DNA of 64,000 nucleotides, taken from the NCBI GenBank assembly GCA_016165875.1, contig JABBOT010000036.1:1684616-1748615 (forward strand), in the 5' to 3' direction. Source of the DNA: Acanthopleura granulata (lineage: Eukaryota; Mollusca; Polyplacophora; Chitonida; Chitonidae). The notes beneath the pieces were generated by a model. The model had not been told where the DNA came from and did not search any database. It saw only the letters and a list, made by a program, of their open reading frames with translations. A program made the translations under genes and the position numbers. Position 1 is the first letter of the stretch. The number at the start of each line of letters is the position of its first letter. Below are positions 1-9,685 of this stretch, one piece after another.

Positions 1-42
1 AAATAATTTTTGTATGGTGGGTATTTGTGACCAACTTTTGGG

Positions 43-66
43 ATATATATATATATATATATATAT
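43..66. repeat. AT dinucleotide microsatellite
   Basis: About twelve uninterrupted AT/TA steps follow a GGG. This is simple sequence with no other feature around it. Confidence 0.9.
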
Positions 67-165
67 AGTCTTTGCATATTAAATAATGTTATAAATGAGG
101 ATGTAACACATGTTTGGTAAAGATTTTTGCACAGTCCCGTTCAGCTAACAAATGTGTTCAATCTG

Positions 166-435
166 GATTTGGATCATACTTTGTCAACAGAATGTAGTGA
201 TTTGGATCATACTTTGTCAACAGAATGTAGTGATTTGGATCATACTTTGTCAACAGAATGTAGTGATTTGGATCATACTTTGTCAACAGAAACTAGTGAT
301 TTGGATCATACTTTGTCAACAGAAACTAGTGATTTGGATCATACTTTGTCAACAGAAACTAGTGATTTGGATCATACTTTGTCAACAGAAACTAGTGATT
401 TGGATCATACTTTGTCAACAGAAACTAGTGATTTG
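166..435. repeat. 33-bp minisatellite, about 8 copies
   Basis: The unit starts GATTTGGATCATACTTTG and is repeated head-to-tail about eight times. The first three copies end in a TGTAGT variant and the last five in ACTAGT, so two homogenised blocks are visible. Because 33 is divisible by 3, two forward frames stay open (an 11-residue repeat with SDLDHTLSTE in one). The frame starts at an isolated ATG, has no non-repetitive domain, and is open in a second frame too, so I treat it as a by-product of the period. Confidence 0.93.
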
Positions 436-1552
436 AAAGTATAAATATGCTGTTTCTCTACATGTAGGATTACGCTCTCAGAGAACTTAAGATGTTCCTG
501 AGTATAAATATGTCAGTAACTTGTGTTTTTATGTACATACCTACACTGGATCACCTACCTGTGTAATGTCAGGTGCAAGTGTTACCTGTGCAGTAATCCA
601 TCAGGTGAAATAACATTATTTTGTATCTGTGATTTTATTTTATATTTTCTTTAACTACTCGCCTCACTCCGTGTGATTTCGTACAGCCGCTAGGGCAATC
701 ACTTGGTGGAAAAAAAATTCGATGAAATTGCCAGTTTGAATGTCTCCGTATACTTGTTGGTGTTTTTCTGCATTGGTCCATGGAGTGTTAATGACCCTCA
801 CAGTGACTGTTGTACGTGATCAGATTGGAGACTCTGACATGCCTTGTATCAAAAGTTGAGCACATTGTGTGGTGGTAGTGGTGGATGGTGAATACACACA
901 AAACAACTGTTTATGTACAGGCACACATACACAGGCAGGGAGCCATGTCTACCACAACAAAGGCCTCAAGCCAACTTAATTACTCTGCCTGCAGTACACC
1001 TTGAGAAAACTCGTTATAACACCTGCTGTTTTTATGTGGGCAGCGCTGCGTATTATACATCACACGGCTTACGTGTGGGCTATGGGGCTTTGTTTTTTCC
1101 TTTCAGACGCCACAGCTTTCAACTTGCATGTGCTGCTTCTTCTTGTAATATGGGTCTATGCTGCTCTGATGTGTTGCATGTATTGATCGCTGATCGGCTG
1201 ATTATTGGTTATTGACCACCTATAATACATCCTTCCATTCATCGGCAAAAGACTAACCTGTCTGTCAAAGGTAAGTTTTGTAGTGTTACCGGCAGTATAG
1301 GTACTCTTACCTGCAGGTGCGTCAGTCTGCAGACTTCATAGTTAACACTGGGTACGCTGAGCCGTTGGGCCAAAGCCAGTGGAAGTCCCGTCAGATTGAT
1401 GAAGTCCAACAAGTGGAGCTGGGCTGTCAGGCCTGTATTCATTTATCAGCGAAAAATTCAGACAGGAGTAATCATACAGTTTACCATTATATTTGAATAT
1501 GGAAACAAATCTTCACAATATACGGCTTAGCTTGTTTATTATAGTTTCCTTG
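436..1552. other. No recognisable feature
   Basis: Mixed-composition sequence between two arrays. Short open frames around 913-1442 show no known domain, no consistent splice signals and overlap on both strands. I see no gene here. Confidence 0.5.
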
Positions 1553-2945
1553 CTCCAGAATTCTGGCTCCCGGTGTATAACTGATGTATTCTGGAGTCCA
1601 TCCTCACTCCAGAATTCTGGCCTCGGGTGTATAACTGATGTATTCTGGAGTACATCCTCGCTCCAGAATTCTGGCCCCAGGTGTATAACTGATGTATTCT
1701 GGAGTACATCCTCGCTCCAGATTTCTGACCCCCGTATAACTGATGTATTCTGGAATCCATCCTCGCTCCAGAATTCTGGCCCCCCGGTGTATAACTGATG
1801 TACTCTGGAATCCATCCTCGCTCCAGAATTCTGGCCCCCGGTGTATAACTGATGTATTCTGGAGTCCATACTCACTCCAGAATTCTGGCCTCGGGTGTAT
1901 AACTGATGTATTCTGGAGTACATCCTCGCTCCAGAATTCTGGCCCCAGGTGTATAACTGATGTATTCTGGAGTACATCCTCGCTCCAGATTTCTGACCCC
2001 CGTATAACTGATGTATTCTGGAATCCATCCTCGCTCCAGAATTCTGGCCCCCCGGTGTATAACTGATGTACTCTGGAATCCATCCTCGCTCCAGAATTCT
2101 GGCCCCCGGTGTACAACTGATGTATTCTGGAATCCATCCTCGCTCCAGAATTCTGGCCCCAGGTGTATAACTGATGTATTCTGGAGTACATCCTCGCTCC
2201 AGATTTCTGACCCCCGTATAACTGATGTATTCTGGAATCCATCCTCGCTCCAGAATTCTGGCCCCCCGGTGTATAACTGATGTACTCTGGAATCCATCCT
2301 CGCTCCAGAATTCTGGCCCCCGGTGTATAACTGATGTATTCTGGAGTACATCCTCGCCCCAGAATTCTGGCCCCCGGTGTATAACTGATGTATTCTGGAG
2401 TACATCCTCGCTCCAGAATTCTGGCCCCCGGTGTATAACTGATGTATTCTGGAGTACATCCTCGCTCCAGATTTCTGACCCCCGGCGTATAACTGATGTA
2501 TTCTGGAATCCATCCTCGCTCCAGGATTCTGGCCCCCCGGTGTATAACTGATGTACTCTGGAATCCATCCTCGCTCCAGAATTCTGGCCCCCGATGTATA
2601 ACTGATGTATTCTGGAGTACATCCTCGCCCCAGAATTCTGGGCCCGGGTGTATAACTGATGTGTTCTGGAGTACGTCCTGGCTCCAGAATTCTGGCTCCC
2701 GGTGTATAACTGATGTGTTCTGGAGTCCAACCTCGCTCCAGAATTCTGGCCCCCGGCGTTTAACTGATGTACTCTGGAGTACATCCTCGCTCCAGAATTC
2801 TGGCCCCCGGCGTATAACTGATGTACTCTGGAGTACATCCTCGCTCCAGAATTCTGGCCCCTGGCATATAACTGATGTACTCTGGAGTACATCCTCGCTC
2901 CAGAATTCTGGCCCCTGGCATATAACTGATGTATTCTGGAGTACA
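1553..2945. repeat. 54-bp minisatellite with hairpin-forming unit, about 26 copies
   Basis: Each unit contains the 12-bp perfect palindrome CCAGAATTCTGG and a second inverted pair, ATTCTGGAG and CTCCAGAAT, about 10 bases apart. Copies vary at GGAGTACATCC versus GGAATCCATCC and at the C-run before GTGTATAAC. A variant CCCGTATAACTGATG recurs at about 1731, 1999, 2213 and 2484, that is every 4 or 5 units, which shows higher-order repeat structure. Long open frames on both strands (to about 490 residues) follow from the period being a multiple of 3. Confidence 0.95.
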
Positions 2946-2979
2946 GTGTAAAACACCAATGAAATGAATCAATAAATTG
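2937..2979 (+). mobile_element. SINE family A, 3' end fragment
   Basis: Contains GTGTAAAACACCAAT followed by an AATAAA-rich tail, the 3' end of the SINE-like family found repeatedly in this window (better copies at 4860, 34555, 42533 and 45252). It sits at the boundary of the 54-bp array. Confidence 0.6.
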
Positions 2980-3156
2980 TTTATTATACATGTAGAGGAA
3001 GTAAGTCCTAGAGCAGTTTGATCAAGCATTTCCTGTCTTTGTGTAAATGAAGGACTTGACAATATCAATAAGCACCAGTAGACAGATCTCAAAGGGCACA
3101 CTGACCAGAGGGGTTTGTGTAGCTAGTTTCAAATGTGTTGTACATATATCTGCTGT

Positions 3157-4669
3157 GGTAGCTCAGCGTTGTCAGCCTGTCAGAGCTCTGCCTATCTTCA
3201 GACAAGGTCAGGTAGCTCAGTGTTGTCAGCCTGTCAGAGCCCTGGCTATCTTCACTCAAAGTCTGGTAGCTCAGTGTTGTCAGCCTGTCAGAGCCCTGGC
3301 TATCTTCAGTCAAAGTCTGGTAGCTCAGCGTTGTCAGCCTGTCAGAGCTCTGCCTATCTTCAGACAAAGTCTGGTAGCTCAGTGTTGTCAGCCAGTCACA
3401 GCCCTGCCTGTCTTCACTCAAAGTCTGGTAGCTCAGCATTGTCAGCCGGTCAGAGCCCTGCCTATCTTCAGACAAAGTCTGGTAGCTCAGTGTTGTCAGC
3501 CTGTCACATCCCTGCCTGTCTTCATTCAAAGTCTGGTAGCTCAGCATTGTCAGCCGGTCAGAGCTCTGCCTATCTTCAGACAAGGTCTGGTAGCTCAGTG
3601 TTGTCAGCCTGTCAGAGCTCTGCCTATCTTCAGTCAAAGTCTGATAGCTCAGTGTTGTCAGCCAGTCACAGCCCTGGCTATCTTCAGTCAAAGTCTGGTA
3701 GCTCAGCGTTGTCAGCCTGTCAGAGCTCTGCCTATCTTCAGACAAAGTCTGGTAGCTCAGTGTTGTCAGCCGGTCAGAGCCCTGGCTATCTTCAGTCAAA
3801 GTCTGGTAGCTCAGTGTTGTCAGCCTGTCAGAGGTCTGCCTATCTTCAGACAAAGTCTGGTAGCTCAGTGTTGTCAGCCAGTCACTGCCCTGCCTGTCTT
3901 CACTCAAAGTCTGGTAGCTCAGCATTGTCAGCCTGTCAGAGCCCTGGCTATCTTCAGTCAAAGTCTGGTAGCTCAGCGTTGTCAGCCTGTCAGAGCTCTG
4001 CCTATCTTCAGACAAAGTCTGGTAGCTCAGTGTTGTCAGCCAGTCACTGCCCTGCCTGTCTTCACTCAAAGTCTGGTAGCTCAGCATTGTCAGCCGGTCA
4101 GAGGCCTGCTTATCTTCAGACAAAGTCTGGTAGCTCAGCGTTGTCAACCTGTCAGAGCTCTGCCTATCTTCAGTCAAAGTCTGGTAGCTCAGTGTTGTCA
4201 GCCGGTCAGAGGCCTGCCTATCTTCAGACAAGGCCTGGTAGATCAACGTTGTCAGCCTGTCAGAGCTCTGCCGATCCTCAGTGAAAGTCTAGTACTTCAG
4301 CGTTGTCAGCCAATCAGAGCGCTGCCTATCTTCAGACAAGGTCTGGTAGCTCAGCGTTGTCAGCCAGTCAGGGCGCTGCCTATCTTCAGACAAGGTCTGG
4401 TAGCTCAGTGTTGTCAGCCTGTCAGAGCCCTGGCTATCTTCAGTCAAAGTCTGATAGCTCAGTGTTGTCAGCCAGTCAAAGCCCTGCCTGTCTTCACTCA
4501 AAGTCTGGTAGCTCAGCATTGTCAGCCGGTCAGAGGCCTGCTTATCTTCAGACAAGGCCTGGTAGATCAACGTTGTCAGCCTGTCAGAGCTCTGCCGATC
4601 CTCAGTGAAAGTCTAGTACCTCAGCGTTGTCAGCCAGTCAGGGCGCTGCCTATCTTCTGTCAAATTCTG
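3157..4669. repeat. Second 54-bp minisatellite, about 28 copies
   Basis: The unit starts GGTAGCTCAGTGTTGTCAGC and is unrelated in sequence to the preceding array although the period is the same. Variants (GCCTGTCAG, GCCGGTCAG, GCCAGTCAC; CTATCTTCAG versus CTGTCTTCAC) are mosaically ordered, typical of unequal exchange. Open frames of 554 and 383 residues on + and 385 on - coexist over the same bases, so none is convincing as protein. GGTAGCTCAG resembles a tRNA D-arm, but no box B or clover-leaf follows. Confidence 0.95.
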
Positions 4670-4859
4670 CTACATTCACATCACTTATTATTACAGTTTC
4701 CAGGCCACTGACACATTTTGTACTTTGTATTTGGCCATCATGTACATGCACTTTGTCAACATATGGAGTTTGTCAAATGGTATACACACGATGTGCACTA
4801 TGTTGACATGTTGAGTTTGTCAGCGGGTGTACTGTCTTGTGATGTACATCTGCGACTAA

Positions 4860-4985
4860 CGTGGGAAAGATCAGCTGGTAACCTGTGGATGGTCGTGGGT
4901 TTCCCCACTGCTGGCTGCTGTCATATAAATGAAATATTCTTGAGTACAGCGTAAAACACCAATCAAGTAAATAAATAAATAAATA
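4860..4985 (+). mobile_element. SINE family A copy, 3' two thirds
   Basis: Reads GTGGATGGTCGTGGGTTTCC, then GAAATATTCTTGAGTAC, then CGTAAAACACCAATCAAG and an AAAT tail. These blocks recur in the same order in at least seven other places in the window. The tRNA-like head is missing. Confidence 0.75.
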
Positions 4986-5098
4986 CTTGTTCTTTTTTTT
5001 ATTCATTTATTTTTTTGCAGACTGTATAAAACGTACAAGTAGAATAAACACTCATTATCTTTATCAGACAAAATGACTTTGCTGCAAAAACCATAAAA

Positions 5099-5572
5099 CT
5101 GACTGAATCCAATCTGGAGGTTACACAAAGCATACTGACTGAAGCCAACCTGGAGGTCACAAAGCATACTGACTGAATCCAATCTGGAGGTCACACAAAG
5201 CATACAGACTGAAGCCAATGTGGAGGTCACACAAAGCATACTGACTGAAGCCAATGTGGAGGTCACACTAAGCATACTGACTGAAGCCAATGTGGAGGTC
5301 ACACTAAGCATATTGACTGAATCCAATGTGGAGGTCACACAAAGCATACTGACTGAAGCCAATGTGGAGGTCACACTAAGCATATTGACTGAATCCAATG
5401 TGGAGGTCACACAAAGCATACTGACTGAAGCCAATGTGGAGGTCACACAAAGCATACTGACTGAAGCCAATGTGGAGGTCACACTAAGCATACTGACTGA
5501 AGCCAATCTGGTGGTCACACAAAGCATACTGACTGAAGCCAATGTGGAGGTCACACTAAGCGTACGGAGTTA
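5099..5572. repeat. 36-bp minisatellite, about 13 copies
   Basis: The unit starts TGACTGAAGCCAATGTGGAG and ends in CACACAAAGCATAC or CACACTAAGCATAC. The two variants alternate. Open frames on both strands (12-residue period) are explained by the 36-bp unit. Confidence 0.94.
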
Positions 5573-6267
5573 AGCCTATAAGTGGTATTACTTGAAGAAT
5601 GATATCACCATGTGAAGGATTGCTCCTCATAATGTAAATTTGGTGTGTTATATAACTGGTTACATCACCACAAAGAGACATCGTTTCCTGCAGGGATCAT
5701 GTTCTTTTATTTACACCAACTACATGTGTTGTAAGTACCCATGTACATACATGCACATGCACACACCATGGTGAAGGAGTAAGTGGGGGGAAGGGGGGGT
5801 CAGGTCATAGAAATAATTAGCTTTTGCCACTTTAATAGACCTACAGGTAGTAAACTCACCTGTGTCTGACCGTAAAGCTGTATTCTAGGTCATGTCCTCA
5901 ATATCACACCTGAGTTGATATAAATACATACACACCTGACTTCAGCCGTACACCATAACTCAGCTCGTTAGCAGGTGTGAAATGAATCAAACTGTGTAAT
6001 TAGATGGCTTGTGTTGGAATTCCAAGTGTAATTGTATGCTAAGTGTGACCTCCAGATCTCATGAGACATTTACTTTAAAAGAAAAATCTCTCAGAAAAGT
6101 GAAAATGATTTAGAACTTGGTTACAGAGCATGTTATAAATGTTATTTGGTGATTACACTTTCCATGTTTACCGGTCAACTACATCCTACTTCTGTGGAGG
6201 GTCTGTTGGCTGAGCACCCTATGGTTGGATGGTTGACATGTATTTCTGGTGAGGAGGTTCCAGCAAT
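5573..6267. other. No recognisable feature
   Basis: Unique sequence separating two 36-bp arrays of different sequence. It has a short G-rich run near 5785-5800. I see no gene or RNA. Confidence 0.5.
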
Positions 6268-7745
6268 TGACACGGAGGTGGATGGTTCTGAACCTTGAGT
6301 GGTCTTGTCTGAGGAGGATGGTTCTGAACATTGAATGGTCTCGTCCGAGGTGGATGGTTCTGAACCTTGAGTGGTCTTATCTGAGGAGGATGGTTCTGAA
6401 CCTTGAGTGGTCTTATCTGAGGAGGATGGTTCTGAACCTTGAGTGATCTCGTCTGAAGAGGATGGTTCTGAACCTTGAGTGGTCTTATCTGAGGAGGATG
6501 GTTCTGAACCTTGAGTGGTCTTATCTGAGGAGGATGGTTCTGAACCTTGAATGGTCTTATCTGAGGAGGATGGTTCTGAACCTTGAGTGGTCTTATCTGA
6601 GGAGGATGGTTCTGAACCTTGAGTGGTCTTATCTGAGGAGGATGGTTCTGAACCTTGAGTGATCTCGTCTGAGGAGGATGGTTCTGAACGTTGAGTGACT
6701 TTGTCTGAGGTGGATGATTCTAAACTTTAAATGATTTTGTCTGAGGAGGATGGTTCTGAACCCTGAGTGGTCTCAACGGAGGAGGATGATTCTAAACCTT
6801 GAGTGACTTTGTCTGAGGTGGATGATTCTAAACTTTAAATGATTTTGTCTGAGGAGGATGGTTCTGAAGCCTGAGTGGTCTCAACGGAGGAGGATGATTC
6901 TAAACCTTGAGTGACTTTGTCTGAGGTGGATGATTCTAAACTTTAAATGATTTTGTCTGAGGAGGATGGTTCTGAAGCCTGAGTGGTCTCAACAGAGGAG
7001 GATGATTCTAAACCTTGAGTGACTTTGTCTGAGGTGGATGATTCTGAACTTTAAATGATTTTGTCTGAGGATGGTTCTGAAGCCTGAGTGGTCTCAACGG
7101 AGGAGGATGATTCTAAACCTTGAGTGACTTTGTCTGAGGTGGATGATTCTAAACTTTAAATGATTTTGTCTGAGGAGGATGGTTCTGAACCCTGAGTGGT
7201 CTCAACAGAGGAGGATGATTCTAAACCTTGAGTGACTTTGTCTGAGGTGGATGATTCTAAACTTTAAATGATTTTGTCTGAGGATGGTTCTGAAGCCTGA
7301 GTGGTCTCAACGGAGGAGGATGATTCTAAACCTTGAGTGACTTTGTCTGAGGTGGATGATTCTAAACTTTAAATGATTTTGTCTCAGGTGGATGGTTCTG
7401 AACCCTGAGTGGTCTCGTCTGAGGTGGATGGTTCTGAACCCTGAGTGGTCTCGTCTGAGGTGGATGGCTTTGAACCTTGAGAGTTCTTGTCCGAGGTGAA
7501 TGGCTCTGAACATTAAGTGGTGTTGTCGGAAGCTGATGGTTCTGAACATTGAGTGATATCATCTGAGGTGGATGGCTCTGAACCTTGAGTGCTCGTTTTC
7601 TGGGTGGATGGTCTTGTCTGAGGTGCATGGTTCTGAACCCTGAGTGGTCTTGTCTGAGATGGAAGGCTCTGAACCTAGAGTGGTCTACTCCTAGGTGGAT
7701 GGTCTCATCTGAGGTGGATGGCTCTGAACCCTGAATGGTCTCGAC
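6268..7745. repeat. Second 36-bp minisatellite, about 41 copies, with 108-bp higher-order units
   Basis: The unit starts GGTTCTGAACCTTGAGTGGT followed by a TCTGAGGAGGAT-type segment. From about 6680 to 7370 three diverged units (GGTTCTGAAGCC, GATTCTAAACCTTG, GATTCTAAACTTTAAATG) form a 108-bp higher-order repeat present about six times. Both flanks revert to simple 36-bp periodicity. Confidence 0.94.
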
Positions 7746-7811
7746 AGTGTAGTAATGTTAATACTCTTACTGAACAAATGTCTGGTTGCCATCATAAAGT
7801 TAATACATAAT

Positions 7812-8594
7812 CAGGTAAGAGCACGGGGTTAATCCACAATCATGACAATCAGATAAAAGTATGGGGTTAATCCACAATATGACAATCAGATAAAAGTATG
7901 GGGTTAATCCACAATATGACAATCACATAAGAGCACAGGGTTAATCCACAATCATGACAATCGGATAAGAGCACAGGGTTAATCCACAGTATGACAATGA
8001 GATAAGAGCACGGAGTTAATCCACAATCATGATAATCAGATAAGAGCTCAGAGTTAATCCACAATCATGACTATCAGATAAGAGCACGGGGTTAATCTAC
8101 AATCATGACAATCAGATAAGAGCACGGGGTTAATCCACAATCATGACAATCAGATAAGAGCACAGAGTTAATCCACAATCATGACAATGAGATAAGAGCA
8201 CGGGGTTAATCCACAATATGACAATCAGATAAGAGCACGGAGTTAATCCACAATCATGACAATCAGATAAGAGCACGGGGTTAATCCACAATCATGACTA
8301 TCAGATAAGAGCACGGGGTTAATCCACAATCATGACAATCAGATAAGAGCACGGGGTTAATCCACAATCATGACAATCAGATAAGAGCACAGAGTTAATC
8401 CACAATCATGACAATGAGATAAGAGCACGGGGTTAATCCACAATATGACAATCAGGTAAGAGCAAGGGGCTAATCCACAATCATGACAATCAGATAAGAG
8501 CATGGGGTTAATCCACAATCATGACAATCAGATAAGAGCACGGGGTTAATCCACAATCATGACAATCAGATAAGAGCACGGGGTTAATCCACAA
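7812..8594. repeat. 38-bp minisatellite, about 21 copies
   Basis: The unit contains GGTTAATCCACAATCATGAC and AATCAGATAAGAGCACGG. Several copies lack an ATC triplet in the middle, giving 35-bp units. It decays after 8594 into partial copies to about 8670. Confidence 0.93.
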
Positions 8595-9490
8595 GCACAT
8601 ATTAAAGAGTAAGCTGTTTAATCCACAATCAGTTAAGAATAGGATGTAGTGTTATAAATCCACAGTCAAAAATGTGTACGGTGTTATTTTGCTATTACAC
8701 AGAATGAAGTAAATAAATGAAGAAAGCTATTTGGCCTGTAAGCTAGATTTCTGTGTGGCAGTTTAGAAGATTTTGACAGAGCATACAGCTATTGTGTAGC
8801 CATTGTTCAGTCCACAGATGAGATGCGCTGGAAGTAAACACTTTGTTGTTGACTGTTGTTGACCTGTTAATTTGGTAGAACACGTTGTTGTTTACATTGT
8901 TGTGTGGTTTGTTTTGCTTGTGTTTTCACTACTTTATGACTGGTTCTTATGATTAATATCAAATTTACAAGGCATGATAATGTTTCTAAAAATTGAAGGT
9001 ACAAGTGGTGTGTCTAGATGTAAGGATGTATTGGATGGGGCTGAAATGACAGGTAGCCTCTTTCTAAATTCTGGCAAGTCACGCGTAAAAACTGTCATTT
9101 AGTCTTTGTATTTTACGAAGCATTATACAGGTATTTTCTGGCATTTATTTGAAAAACATTTAAATCTACTCCATGCAAAATTTATTGTGATAGCTTCGAA
9201 GATCAGTTAATTTTTTTTGACTTTCATGAGGTACTTAGGATTTAAGGTAAATCCTTCAGGTGGAAAAGGTACCTTATGTCAGGAATTCCAAAAGATATAC
9301 CATGTTCCATCAGTTGTCAACATTTTGTGGAATTTCAGTTGAATGTCGTCTTCTGGTATTCAGTGCCCTTGCTTTCAACACTTTTGGTGAACATTTTTTA
9401 TAATACATTGATCACATGACCACATCTGTTAAAGACTTCCCAGAAGGTAAAAAAAAAATGATTTTGTCTCTTTTTTTTTCACCTGCTCAG
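8595..9490. other. Upstream flank or 5' intron of the coronin gene
   Basis: No coding sequence is visible. The last 25 bases are a T-rich tract ending TCACCTGCTCAG directly before the coronin ATG, which is a good 3' splice site. The transcript therefore probably has at least one 5' UTR exon further upstream. Its position could not be located from sequence alone. Confidence 0.5.
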
Positions 9491-9685
9491 ATGTCCTTTC
9501 GAATGCGGAGCTCTAAGTTTCGGCATGTGTTCGGGAACTCGACGCGGAAGGACCAATGTTACGAGGGAATCAAGATCAGCAAACACGGCCATGACAGTAA
9601 CCAGAGCGCAGTGAACCCACTGTTCCTGGCAGTGTGCACCGAGACCGCAGGGGGAGGTTCGTTTATCGTCCTGCCGGTAGAACGG
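9491..9685 (+). CDS. coro: Coronin exon 1 (aa 1-65)
   Basis: Starts at ATG immediately after a 3' splice site and ends CGG|GTGAGT. It encodes [15 protein letters not shown], the conserved coronin N-terminal basic signature involved in actin binding in characterised members, then AVNPLFLAV and the [10 protein letters not shown] strand of the first blade. The start is chosen because [15 protein letters not shown] begins at the same place in animal type I coronins. Confidence 0.95.

Noticed and set aside
1553..2945. Regular palindromic repeats suggesting a CRISPR array
   Set aside because: The host is a eukaryote, there are no unique spacers (the whole 54-bp unit is repeated) and no cas-like genes.
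1513..2991. Minus-strand 492-residue and other long open frames in the first 54-bp array
   Set aside because: Same artefact: several frames open at once in a tandem array, with no domain outside the repeat.
3157..4669. GGTAGCTCAG resembling a tRNA D-arm in each unit
   Set aside because: No box B, anticodon arm or acceptor pairing follows within tRNA distance in any unit.
3047..4711. 554-residue repetitive open frame, with 383- and 385-residue frames on the same bases
   Set aside because: Explained by a 54-bp period divisible by 3. Three overlapping frames on two strands are open, with no flanking non-repetitive domain or splice context.
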